The translations under genes were made by a program, and so were the position numbers. Positions 11,975 to 23,452 of a stretch of DNA of 64,000 bases are shown here, in pieces; position 1 is the first letter of the stretch, and each line of letters begins with the position of its first letter. Location: the NCBI GenBank assembly GCA_029378245.1, contig JARKIF010000169.1, forward strand, positions 1 to 64,000, written 5' to 3'. The notes beneath the pieces are model-generated. The model was not told where the DNA came from. It did no database searches and saw only the letters and a program-made list of their open reading frames with translations. The stretch is from Roridomyces roridus. Lineage: Eukaryota > Basidiomycota > Agaricomycetes > Agaricales > Mycenaceae.

Positions 11975-13831
11975 AGAACTTCAGCTCGAGTTGGCGGGCA
12001 GGCGGCAGGATATGGGGCGGGGATGATCCGAATGGGGCGCGGACGCCGGAATTGACATGAGTTCTGCGAGAACTTGAAGAATGTGATTACGGTGTTAGTT
12101 GGATCAAATTCCCTAATCGGGGCAAACTTGCAAACTAAAAAGGAAATATTTCACGTGAACACCGGCAACTTGGCACTCTCCCACGAGTGCTCGCTTGGTG
12201 CTCGCGCGCTGATTTGGGTCTCTTTCAATCGTATCTCACTCGATCCTGCACCATTTTGTGAGATATAAGTCACATCTCAAAGGTACGTGGAATGGTCATG
12301 TATTTATCAATCTTGTGAGGTTTGTAGATTCGGAGAAGTATTATAAATTGATAGCTTGATGCATCACATGTGTGATATGAAACCGGTCGGGGAGCTTTCT
12401 ACACTATTGGGAATCTGGAAATGAATGGCGGGTCAAGTGAAGGACCTCTCAAGGCCAGGTATATCACGCTATTGGTGCATGAAGACTGTTTCTCAGCTCT
12501 TGAACATGGAATCCCAGCATTACGGGAAATATCATCATGGCATCCATGCTACGCACGGCAACAAATCAACGACACAGCAGATACTTGTCAATGAAGTACA
12601 TCTGCTATGGCCTCACATTTCCCACACAGCAAGCCACTTGGCGACTTGAAAGTAGCTCTCTCTGATCCAGATCAATTTCTTGGGAAGGGCAACTCTGCCA
12701 AGTTTCCACAGGGAAATTATCTACCATTGGATCAAAGGAGTGGAATAGCACTAGAGTGTCACACCTGAAGTTGCCGAGGGAAGGCGATCAGAAGGAGGGG
12801 TGTTGAGCATGAAAGATCATTGAATCATGATAACATCATTGATGCGTCATCTCGGCACCGCTTCATCTGCAGCACCTGTCTGACTGATTCCGAGTAGATA
12901 ACAGTGGTGCTGCTTTGTAGGACTCAGATGGACAATAGCCTAGTGAGTTCTCTCTTTCTCTTTCCCTTCCCTTTCCTTTTTTGGTGAATTTTTTGTAATT
13001 CTTTTGGGCACCAACAAACACCGTCACCGAGCCCCAGAACTTAGTCCAATGGGGGTCGTTTCAGTTCGGGACCTCGGGTGGCAGTAAAATCGCCTGAAAC
13101 TTGTTGCTTCAGATCCAATCCGTTTTCATGATTAGGTGCCAGTACTACATTGCTACTTGCTATATGAAGAGGCGCTCCCCACGGACGAGAAACGCGCCGA
13201 CACCTCGACTTGACGATATATACTGAATCTACTTCCATAGCCCACATCACAAAATAACTACGGTGTTTAGCGGACATGAAGATGTGGACTCCGTGCCCGA
13301 GCGCTGACACTTGGTCGACTACTGGATTAGGGTCCCCTGACAATTCCATTTGAGGGAAAATAATTAATTGTCAGGCTGACTGTCAGAACTGATGGTCAGT
13401 TCTGACGATTGACAATTGACAATTGCCTTTTATGGAAATACAAGCTAACACGGGTCCAGGCGACTCGGAAGAGCCATCATATTGTCTGCCTACTATTTCG
13501 ATAGAGTGGCAAGCAGTGAGAAGACTCGAGAGAGCAGGGACTGGCCTCTGAAACTTGATACCTGCCCGATCCGGAGCTCGGTGATCTGAGTACCCGTGCA
13601 TCAGTGTTGCATCAGCGGCAAATCAGCGGTGGGCAAGCTGAACTTGATCGTATTCGGTGGAATTGTTGACGGAGCGGTCCGGCTGATCATTTATTGATGG
13701 CAACAACACTTCGGAGGCGGCTGCCGGCCACCTGCAGTCAGTCAATTGTCAGGTCGATATTTCTGCCCTTGCGAAAATAATTAATTGTCAGGGCCTGATC
13801 TGACAGTCAATTGTCAGGTCGCTGACTATTG
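11975..13831. other. Intergenic, repeat debris
   Basis: No gene recognised. The motif CAATTGTCAG recurs, and an exact 19-bp direct repeat, AAAATAATTAATTGTCAGG, is found at 13357-13375 and 13774-13792. These look like remnants of one or more small elements next to the LTR element that starts at 13832. Confidence 0.45.
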
Positions 13832-14371
13832 TGTCATGAAACCAGCGCTTGCCGACTGATCCGGTGATGCCATCACCGCTATCAGTTACGGATCACGAGA
13901 TTCATTATCATCAACAAACGTACGTTCGGTCCACGCACGACAAGTCCCTCGAGAGATGGATGTCGCCCGCCTGAACAAGGAGTGGATAGTCCCAGGGGAA
14001 CTACCACTCGGATACGAGGGCAGCAGTACATGCCCGGCGCGGGAAGGGTTGCTAGGACAGAACCCGACGCGCAGAGTCGGAACCCGACGAAGGGTCCCAA
14101 ACACATGTCAACCAGTGGAGGGACAGAAGTACATGCCCGGCGTAACATGGGTTCTTGATATAGAACCCAACGCGCAGTGTTGGAACCCGACGAGGGGGGA
14201 AACACATGTCAACCAGTGATCCCTCGGCAAGGGATCATGATGCATATTAGGAGAGGACGATCGTGGCTACACACAGGGCCACAGGGGTGGCTCCACCAGG
14301 ACTCTATTGAGTCAGGAGGATATTAAGGGACAGGGTCCGATCACACAGGAGCGAACTCCTGACGAGGGTAC

Positions 14372-14379
14372 TATATAAT
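14372..14379 (+). promoter_or_regulatory. TATA box of the LTR promoter
   Basis: TATATAAT in the left LTR. A start about 25-32 nt downstream would fall near 14400-14404, directly at the 3' arm of the leader inverted repeat. The same arrangement is in the right LTR. Confidence 0.6.
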
Positions 14380-14382
14380 GTT

Positions 14383-14414
14383 AGGTAGAATCTCCTGTAC
14401 AGTAGATTCTACCT
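14383..14414 (+). other. Leader inverted repeat matching the primer-binding site
   Basis: AGGTAGAATCT (14383-14393) and its exact complement AGATTCTACCT (14404-14414) flank the predicted transcription start. The downstream arm would be at or within a few nucleotides of the RNA 5' end and is complementary to the primer-binding site at 14761-14771. Confidence 0.7.
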
Positions 14415-14760
14415 CGTCTATTCTCCAGCGATACTCTGGCTTGCCGGTTCCCCCCTCTCGTCTTAGAACCCGACATCTCAGTATTCGACTTGGTCTTCAT
14501 TCACATATTCGACACGACTATTGGTCTCGCACCTGCACTACTAGTTCCCCTGTGCTCGACGACCCTGCAGCCTGAGGCCTTGCGTCTGGCCTCTTGCATT
14601 GCAGATCACACTCATTTCGTCTGGTGCTTGACTACCTCATCCCATCCCTGGTCGTGTCCGAATCACCGTCACCTTCCTGTCGTACCCGGCCGCGTTACCG
14701 AGCGTGATCCGAGCGTGATCCGATCACCGGCATGTCGGCCTAGGCGCTGTCGTTGACAGA

Positions 14761-14771
14761 AGGTAGAATCT
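14761..14771 (+). other. Putative self-priming primer-binding site
   Basis: AGGTAGAATCT begins 2 nt after the left LTR, where the minus-strand primer-binding site is expected. It is exactly complementary over 11 nt to AGATTCTACCT in the element's own leader. In the Tf1/sushi group the first bases of the mRNA fold back and prime from such a site instead of a tRNA. Position and length fit that mechanism; priming itself is inferred. Confidence 0.65.
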
Positions 14772-17700
14772 CCCTTTCGACTCCTCTGGGTACGACACGG
14801 AGGATGGGAAACTTCGCAGTGCTCATCATGCATGCGTACTCGAAAGGCGGGCTTTGGGATTGTCCATTCCCACGGCTCTCATTTTGGTCTTGGTCCTCTG
14901 GGTCACCGAGTCGTGCATCGGTGCCGATAGGAGATGTCTCAGACACCATCAAGGAAGACCACGGCGTAGGGGAGGATTGGAGGAAATCCCGCATTGAGCG
15001 GGTGGTTGGAGGAATGGTGGAGTGGGCGATAGGGATGGCACGGCCAGTCCCCGAGAGAGTTACGAGGAATGCTTCACGAGACGAAGATTTCTGACAACGA
15101 CGTGATCAAAATGAGGTCAACGAGTCAACCGCGATTGGAGCAGAGCCGTGCAGCATTGTTGAGACAATAGGATGGAATAAACCCGGTACCGCAACCCGCG
15201 GTCCACGTCTGGTGCTTCGTACGCACGTTTCCATGCTTGTTGGTCGACAATACGAGGTGGCGATCTGCCCCGGCTCCTCCTCATGCTCCATGTTCGACAA
15301 CCACGAGGAAAACGCAAAATTGGGGAAGAACCTGGCCAGGCATGGTCCGGTGCCCTGATCCCGTCGGTTCGACTTGCCAACCCCCGGCTTACGATAGGGG
15401 ACAAGACGGCGTGGAACCCGATTCGACACTACTTGGTGATGCTCGCACTCAGACGATCTGAGGGAAAGGAACAGAGGATGCCTGCTTGGATGCGGGGTAC
15501 GGAGGGGAGAAAGGTGCACCTTCGACAGGTCGCTGTTCGGATGGGAAGAACCCGACTTACGACTTCCGACGAACGAAGGCTTGCTGAGTGTTTGACGCAG
15601 GGGGGGAAGCATGATTTCCAGGCCCCGAGGAGTGCTGGGACATTGCTGCACTGCCTGTCTGCGCAATGTGCAGGTTGGATTCGTGCCTACCAACCTGCAG
15701 CGCCTCAATCACAAGCTTGTTGTGCCATTTTGGGGGCGGACAGAACACGCATGGGATGGTGTTTTATTGGCGGAAAATCGACAAAATAGGATGGGGCTCA
15801 CCGCAAGACGCGGTGCATGGACGACTCCAAAATTCGATACCGTTTGAGGTCCTGGGTTATCCGAAATCCACCCGACGGGTTATTGGATCCCCTGAGGCAA
15901 CAACCCGAACGAGACGATACCCAACGAAATCAATCAACAACAACACGAATTAATGTTGGAAGGGATGGCGGCTCATGTGCAGACGCAATATTTGCCATGA
16001 CACATCCTAGCGTTGGCAGATGCACTCGACAAGTTGCATCCGTGGAGACAGGTGGGGAAGAGAAGGGACGGAACCAGACGGACATCAACGACACCAGGGA
16101 TTCACTTGCACGTGCAGCTGGTCAAGAACACGACAACTCCTTAGGATTGCCAGGAGCCCGGCAACAAGATTTCGCTACATGGTGCACTGACTGCTGCACC
16201 ATGCGGAAGAACCCGACCTCCTGGGATATGGCGGCGTCATCGGACTTCACTCAGTGCATCGGCATTGGAGTTTGAGTCTGGTTTGAATGGGAAGGGGGAG
16301 AGGAATCATCTGCACTTCGCAGGCAGTTGTAGAAGAGAAGATATGAGCAATTTGGAGATGACATCTGTGCGCAGAGCCACAATGCCAACTCAAATTGACT
16401 CGGTTGGTCACGGATCCTCAGTCAGCCCGTGAAATCTTGTGGTGCCGTTACAAGACTTGCTGGGACACACGGGGATCACAGCCAAGGGCTTGTTGGTTAT
16501 GCCCAGGAGAGAAACCATTCAGCAGGTTGATGGGTTATCCTTTTGAAAAACCTGTGCATTCGGGATCTGGGTTGCAATCGGCAACTCTGGATTCATTCGC
16601 TGTGGTTCTGGGTCAACCACTGCACAAAACCCTGGTCAATCTTTGGGGTTCTGGGTGAACCTTGCGAAAAAGCCCTGCGGGCGGTGGTGGAAGCGATTCT
16701 GGTGTGGAGAGGGAGGAAACAAAGGAATCTGGGCCGAGCGGGGACAGTCAGGAGCACGAGTCTCTGTGCACGCCTCCTCATTTCGACAATGGATGCAACC
16801 CGACGCCAACGAGAAACCCGACCGGCGACAGCAGCAGTCGCTAAATGCTCTCGGAAGGGGTTGCAACTTTTTTAGCCCAGTTCTCCTCTTCGTTCCAACG
16901 GTCCTCCAACGACAACAATGTATGCTTTCGCGGCGCAGTTTATGGAGAAGCTGCATTCTGTGGTTCTGGGTCCACCACTGGAAAACCCTGTGCGATGTCG
17001 GGTTTTGGCACGGTCAGAACCCCGGGAACGGCAGACGGCGGAAAATGGGTCGGCAACGATGAAATGCGATGGTCTGGGACAGGGATTCCTGCATTGAGCA
17101 GGCGAGTGCAGTCCGGAGGGAAATACGGCAGCCGACAAGATGGTCAAGATCTGGGGATTGTCTTATGGCACGAGTCCGATGCCAGCAAAGACTCCGACAC
17201 TTGTAGAATGGATTGCTATCCAAATCCCCTCACTGCGGCAACATTCCCAACCCGTCCTGTTGGAACAGGTTCACCTCGGGCTGAGCGATGGGGTGTCCGA
17301 GACCAGGACAGTTGGCTTCTGTGCTGAGCGACTTGGCAGTTGGCAGCAGAACACAGCAATCGACAACATTGACTTGAAGCACTCGAACGACAAGAACCCG
17401 ATCTCTACGCTGTTGGAATGTGTGGACGAATTGATACCCAACCAGCCAGCCGGTCTAGAACACGCACCCTGGCGAGGTGAATGGAATGGAGGTTCATGGT
17501 GAGCCTGGACAATTTTGAAAACCATGACTCGACACCCAACGACAACGATGATACCCCCTGACGACATGGTTTATGGTGGACACTTGCAACACCATGATTC
17601 GACACATATCCATCCAAGCTACAAACTACGCAAACCCGACCACGCTCCGTGACACAACCCGACCAGGTACAATGGGGGATGTCGACGGGACACATTTTGA

Positions 17701-18758
17701 TTCACAAGACAACCTGTGTCTGTGTGCTTTGATTGGGAGGCGAGGTCGGATTGGAACACAACATGGCTATGCCCAGAGTCAGACTGGACTCAAAGGGTGG
17801 ATTACTGGGAAGGGAAGGAAAGGGGAGCCGACGGTGGGATACCAACGCTGGGATCCGCCGGTTGCGGGCTACGTCTGAGGCAAATGGGGATGGCAAGGAT
17901 GCAGGGCCAGAGGACGCGCCGGGAATGCTCTGACAGACATAATTATGTTCGACCAGAACCCGGTGGCAGTTGGCCCGAGCCCTGCATGGTGGTGGATTGG
18001 GCAAGAACCCGAAAAGTCGACTGCTCGCGGATGAAGAACCGCCACGGACGGGGAAACTTTCCATTTGTCCAGTGGACTTCAAGATTTCAAGTGCAGAGAG
18101 GAGGGACCGGTCGAGATCTTTCTGAACCTCAACTCGAGGATGGCTGGTGGGGGAACGACAACGGAGTTTTTAGTAAACTCCCGACCCGGGAAGGAGACGA
18201 TGGTGATGGACGAGACAACGGCGATGAATCTTCAAAATGACGACAACAGATTCTTGCGACGACAACAATGCATTCCCGAAGCAACCACGGGGCCCTCGAG
18301 TTGGAACCCGACTAGTGACGACTTCACGCTGACCAACGATGCAATGCAACATTCCGATCGAACGATACGATGATGGATCCGCGAAGCAACATAGGCCCAT
18401 TGGAATGGTAAATTGTGCACGGAACCCTCAGTGCGAGAGGGTTGAGAAGGGAGGAAGGGGGAGTAACCCGATGAGGGGGCTCTCCGTTGGTGTGGAAGCC
18501 GATGGCAATTAGAGTGGAGATTTGTTCTCTATTCCAATGCACTCAAGGGCAGCGGTGTTTGGCAATGGGAGCGTCGAGAATACGAGAAGCCCAGCTGCCA
18601 GCCGGAGGTGCCTTTGACCCCAACTCGGGGGATTTGGCTTCCACCATGGATGAGGGCAGGAACAGGAACAATTATAGACCGCGTCTCACCCCGGAAGACG
18701 ATTAATCGCAGGGCAAACATGTCGTCGCATAATTGGTCGCTGAGGGCATCGACCTTGA
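14772..18758. other. Non-coding interior of the LTR element
   Basis: About 4 kb without coding signal. The motif ACCCGAC recurs at irregular spacing on the plus strand (for example near 15551, 16208, 16798, 16815, 17635, 17658 and 18308) and also four times in each LTR. ACGACAAC-type motifs recur too. This may be packaging signal or structural RNA, or drift from an ancestral simple repeat. Confidence 0.6.
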
Positions 18759-18771
18759 ACGGAGGGGATGA
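18759..18771 (+). other. Polypurine tract of the LTR element
   Basis: A short purine-rich run, GGAGGGGATGA, directly 5' of the right LTR, as expected for the plus-strand primer. Confidence 0.6.
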
Positions 18772-19709
18772 TGTCATGAAACCAGCGCTTGCCGACTGAT
18801 CCGGTGATGCCATCACCGCTATCAGTTACGGATCACGACATTCGTTATCATCAACAAACGTATGTTCGGTCCACGCACGACAAGTCCCTCGAGAGATGGA
18901 TGTCGCCCGCCTGAACAAGGAGTGGATAGTCCCAGGGGAACTACCACTCGGATACGAGGGCAGCAGTACATGCCCGGCGCGGGAAGGGTTGCTAGGACAG
19001 AACCCGACGCACAGTGTCGGAACCTGACGAAGGGTCCCAAACACATGTCAACCAGTGGAGGGACAGAAGTACATGCCCGGCGTAACATGGGTTCTTGATA
19101 TAGAACCCAACGCGCAGTGTTGGAACCCGACGAGGGGGGAAACACATGTCAACCAGTGATCCCTCGGCAAGGGATCATGATGCATATTAGGAGAGGACGA
19201 TCGTGGCTACACACAGGGCCACAGGGGTGGCTCCACCAGGACTCTATTGAGTCAGGAGGATATTAAGGGACAGGGTCCGATCACACAGGAGCGAACTCCT
19301 GACGAGGGTACTATATAATGTTAGGTAGAATCTCCTGTACAGTAGATTCTACCTCGTCTATTCTCCAGCGATACTCTGGCTTGCCGTTCCCCCCTCTCGT
19401 CTTAGAACCCGACATCTCAGTATTCGACTTGGTCTTCATTCACATATTCGACACGACTATTGGTCTCGCACCTGCACTACTAGTTCCCCTGTGCTCGACG
19501 ACCCTGCAGCCTGAGGCCTTGCGTCTGGCCTCTTGCATTGCAGATCACACTCATTTCGTCTGGTGCTTGACTACCTCATCCCATCCCTGGTCGTGTCCGA
19601 ATCACCGTCACCTTCCTGTCGTACCCGGCCGCGTGATCCGAGCGTGATCCGAGCGTGATCCGAGCGTGATCCGATCACCGGCATGTCGGCCTAGGCGCTG
19701 TCGTTGACA
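18772..19709 (+). repeat. Right LTR (938 bp)
   Basis: Matches the left LTR throughout with few substitutions by eye, for example three in the first 100 bp and three near 19016-19027. It has extra copies of the GCGTGATCCGA repeat (around 19632-19675), accounting for most of the length difference. It is preceded by the purine tract GGAGGGGATGA. Confidence 0.92.
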
Positions 19710-20448
19710 TATTGACACGAATTATCAGGGGACCCTATACTGGATAAGTAGTAGATACATGCTTCTTAAGCTCTACCATAGGAATATTGAGCACAATTTG
19801 AAGTCAAGCTTCTAAGGTTCGGCAAACGCCGCCTGCGGCCATATCCCCAGTCATGTATAGAGGCATGTCAATGAGCAGACTGGCGGAGTTTTGTCAGGAG
19901 GTAAAAGATGTAGCCCTGGTACATATTTCAACCAGGATTTGTGGGACGATGTAAAAGATGAAAACTAAGATTACGAAGAAGGAAAGGCCCGAATCGAACG
20001 GGCTAGCTCTCGGTGCGATAGTCACGGGTGCTGGAATCCATACATAATCATTACTGGTTTGATATTGTGATGATGACTCCTTGCTTGAACTTCTTGGGCC
20101 GTTGGAACAGGGTTGTACTTGTAAAGTTGAATTGGATTCGTTTGAACTGATTGATTGATTGATATTTATTCCCACAGTTGAAATCCTCGTCGTTGGTTGG
20201 ATTTTGGGGTGTGGGAGATGACTGAGCTCAGAGACCAAGTCGGGGTAGATCTTCTAAAGTCAAGTCATTCTAAGTTTACTCCTTGAACTGGATCTAGCCA
20301 TGTGACCCCGTATTATGGGTGTGTTCTCATGAACAGGTGCTTACTCGGCTGTAAGTAAGGGACTCCGGGGTCTTGGTCTCCCACCATCTATAAATCGGTT
20401 GCTCGCTCCCTTGCCACACCCCACAAGACACACGCACCAGCCCCAGCC
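19710..20448. other. Intergenic region with hydrolase promoter
   Basis: No gene seen. A minus-strand T-arm-like motif lies near 19990. TATAAAT at about 20390-20396 lies 50-60 nt upstream of the hydrolase start, which sits in a good context (GCCATGG). Confidence 0.45.
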
Positions 20449-21648
20449 ATGGCAGCAGCAACTACCTCAGAGTTCGGCGAACATGGCCACCTCGCCGTTC
20501 TTGACCCCGAGTTTGCGCCCTTCATCCACTTCATAAACTCCCAGCCTCCGAGTTCCAAGACCGATCTGGGATTACAACGGAAAGAGTTTGAGGATGGGCT
20601 GATGGCGGCTTCCATGAAGATTTATGCCGTTGGGTTGCCTCGCGGTGTGTCCTGTGTTCCATCCGATGGGTATAGAAGTTGAATTGAAAGATAGAGTCCC
20701 AATACAACATCAAGGACGAGGAAATCGACGTCGCTGGCCCACCCGCAGGCAAGATACGCGTCCGTACACTGGTCCCCACCTCATCAGAGGTCGGCAAGAC
20801 ATACCCGCTGTACGTCTGGTTCCACGGGGGAGGCTGGGTGGTGGGCAACGTCGAGCTGGACGACTACCTGCTCCGTCAACTGTGCGTCGAGTTTCAGATG
20901 TCCATCGCAAGCGTCGAGTATCGACTTGCGCCCGAGCATCGCACTCCCATCCCCCAAGATGATTGTTATGCTGGGATTAAATGGGCGGTGGAAAACCAGG
21001 CGCTCCTGTCTGCCGACGTCAAGAAGGGGCTCTTCATTGGTGGGATGTCGGCGGGCGGCCACCTCACTGCTGTGCTCGCGCAACGCGCACAAGACGATCC
21101 GTGGTTCGAGGGGAGGCCGATCACAGGGCAAATCCTGCAGATTCCAGGGCTCTGTCATCCTGAGGCCGTTCCGGAAGAGTTCGTAACGTTTCCTCTGATC
21201 GATCTTCTGTTTGACGTGGTTCAACAGGTATAAAGCCTCGCTATGCTCATTCAAGCAGAACGAATTCGCCCCTATCCTTCCTGGGGAAGACGTTGGTTGG
21301 TTTTACGGTGCGTTCCGTGATCACCCTCTGGACACCAAAACTAACATCCCGGTAGAACAACTCGGCGGCTCGCCCACCTCGCCGGACGTCTCGCCCCTCC
21401 TACACCCCGTACAAGCGGGCCTCCCGCCAACCGTGCTCCAAATCTGCGGCCTCGACCCCTGGCGCGATGAGGCGCTCCTGTACAGCAAGATCTTGGAGAA
21501 AGAGGGTGTGAAGACCAGGGTGCATATCTACCCCGGTGTCCCTCATGGGTTCCACTACTTCTCGCCGAACATTACCGCTGCGAAGCGGTGGGAGAGGGAG
21601 TATCGAGAGGGTTTGAGGTGGATTCTGGATGGAGCGCCCGAGGTGTGA
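20449..21648 (+). CDS. Alpha/beta hydrolase, HSL-type esterase/lipase
   Basis: Four exons: 20449-20644, 20695-21227, 21256-21307, 21356-21648, summing to 357 codons in phase. It belongs to the hormone-sensitive-lipase-like (Abhydrolase_3) group: oxyanion-hole motif HGGGW, nucleophile in GGMSAGG, catalytic Asp in GLDPWRDEA and His in GVPHGFH. All three catalytic residues are present. Such enzymes hydrolyse short-chain esters of small molecules; the natural substrate is unknown. No signal peptide is evident, so it is probably cytosolic. Intron 2 is only 28 nt in this model; an alternative donor at 21216 gives 40 nt and keeps the frame. The start is supported by an upstream TATA box. Confidence 0.85.
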
Positions 21649-22072
21649 CGGATTTGAATCAAACAAATGTAATTCCTCAATGGTAGTTATCGAAATCTTG
21701 TTCTTTACATATTATCTCCGAGGTAGATCTGGGCCACCTTAAGGGTTTTGCATACCCCACGAAGGGATTATAAGGTTTCCCTGGGTGCTCAGGACATTGA
21801 GATGTAGTCTAGATTCGTACGAACAGATAATGCCTAGCGACGACGGATTTGGTTGCGATTTGATGTCTGTACGAATATTTTGGCATGACAGGTGTCAAAA
21901 CGGAGAAATCGGCCTAGTGGGCCAGCGAGGCAGTCCCAGCGCTCTCGTCCACCGCCATGCATCGGAGAGTGGATAGAACTTGTTCAACGTACACGAGACC
22001 CTCCGGATCATCTATAGCTACTCTTCAATCCCCTTCAAGCCCTCGTCAATCTGGTGGAGAGGCTCTGTGGAG
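21649..22072. other. Intergenic, nothing recognised
   Basis: The 3' flank of the hydrolase. No open frame, repeat pair or RNA gene was found. Confidence 0.4.
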
Positions 22073-23452
22073 GCCAACCCACATGATTTTCATCCTACGG
22101 TTCAATCTAGCGTAGGTTGGAAATCAGGTGTGGATAGGTTACTACTAGGATAGAATTCAGTACCCCGTAGGTTGATTCCCGTAGGATGCTTTTCAACCTA
22201 ATATGGCCAAAAGTATCCTACGGGTCTCTGGCTGTTTCCACGTGAATATCAACCTATCGTTCGTTGATAATGGCTCGTGAGTATCAACCTATGCCAGGTT
22301 GTTTTTCATTCAATCGCAGGTTACTTTGCAGCTGCTCTTTGGTTGATATTCAAGCAATGCGGCCATGCGGCGAAACCAAATATGATTCGGGCTCAATGAT
22401 GCCCATGGTTATATAAACATATAGATAACTATTGAAATTGACACTGCTATCGTGTATATGCAGTGGGGATGGGAAGGGGATCGGGATCGGGATCGGGATC
22501 GGAATGAGGAAGGCAGAGGGCGGGAATGGGGTGTGTGAGAAATACTAGTGGCGGCGATCAAGAGCCTTGGACACCGGCGGACGCGGGTGGGACTGACGCG
22601 GGAAAGGATGAGATGTTGGGGGTGGGGACGCAGGGGCAGATATGTGAGTGGAAGGGAAAGGCGACGGTGCGAGTTGACTGTGAAAAAATCTTGGGACTTG
22701 ATGTGCGGGATTCGGTCCGGTTAGCAGCCTTGAGGTGGCCGTGGCTTCTATCTTGAGGCTCTATAGTAACTTGCTGCATGACATCTTGCTGCTTGAGGTT
22801 GACGAGGGGCGGTTTTCAAGCGCCAGGCCGGAGCCGATGGGGGCCCAGATTCAGAATGAGCGCGTGGGAGTGGGGACTGGCCCGAGGTTTCGAACAGAGG
22901 GAAGACAACTTGAGACGGGAGAGGGTAGCCAGCGGCGAGAAGACGACGAGCGGGGAGGAAGTTGGCAGGAAGGTGGGGGGAGAAAGCAAGAAGGATACGG
23001 GTATTGATGCCCGTGATCACGCCATATGTATCCACATGCTCTGGTCGCCATGTGAGTCAGGAACCCGATGATCCGAGAACGCCTCGGCAAGGGACTTGGC
23101 AAAAACACTCTTGCTCTCTCTCTCTACCTTGGTAGTTTCGCTGATGGAGGACCAGTGTACTTCAAGTTGTTTGAATACTCACATATACCAGCTATAAACA
23201 TCTACTTCATGCTTCCGTCGCATTTTTCTTTGGACAATGGAATCCCATCAACCTATAGTCAACCTACCATAGTTTGATTGTCCTGGACTGTGTCCTGCCC
23301 CGAGGTTCAGCTGAACATCAACCAAGCATAGGTTGATGGCCATAGGTTGAATCACAACCTACGAAATAGGTTGAAAATTATCAACCTACCATCAGTTGAA
23401 GATAGGTTGATATACCTCTATCAACCTACGCTAGGATGAAAATCATGTGGAA
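22073..23452. mobile_element. Non-autonomous inverted-repeat element with AGGTTGA boxes
   Basis: The ends are inverted copies of CACATGATTTTCATCCTA, with weaker matching into GCCAA outside it. About 250 bp at each end is packed with AGGTTGA/TCAACCT boxes in both orientations, as in subterminal transposase-binding arrays. The middle has no transposase. No convincing target-site duplicate was found. A GGGATC tandem run lies at about 22476-22502. Confidence 0.6.

Larger units (their letters stand above)
13832..14758 (+). repeat. Left LTR (927 bp)
   Basis: Starts TGTCATGAAACC and ends GTCGTTGACA. It contains two copies of a roughly 92-bp tandem unit (14025-14116 and 14128-14218) starting AGTACATGCCCGGCG and ending CACATGTCAACCAGTG. 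A TATA box and a leader hairpin lie at 14372-14414, and an 11-bp tandem repeat (GCGTGATCCGA type) is near the 3' end. Confidence 0.92.
13832..19709 (+). mobile_element. Complete non-autonomous LTR retrotransposon (LARD-like)
   Basis: Two near-identical long direct repeats (13832-14758 and 18772-19709) begin TGTC and end GACA. The pair is flanked by the 5-bp duplicate TATTG (13827-13831 and 19710-19714), so this is one complete insertion of 5878 bp. A primer-binding-like site lies 2 nt inside the left LTR and a purine tract directly precedes the right LTR. The 4 kb interior has no gag or pol remnant and no long open frame in either direction, so the element must use proteins supplied by others. 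LTRs differ at only a handful of positions by eye, so insertion is recent. Confidence 0.9.

Noticed and set aside
13832..19709. Segmental duplication of a 930-bp unit
   Set aside because: TG..CA ends, TATTG duplicates outside, PBS and purine tract inside show that these are LTRs of one insertion.
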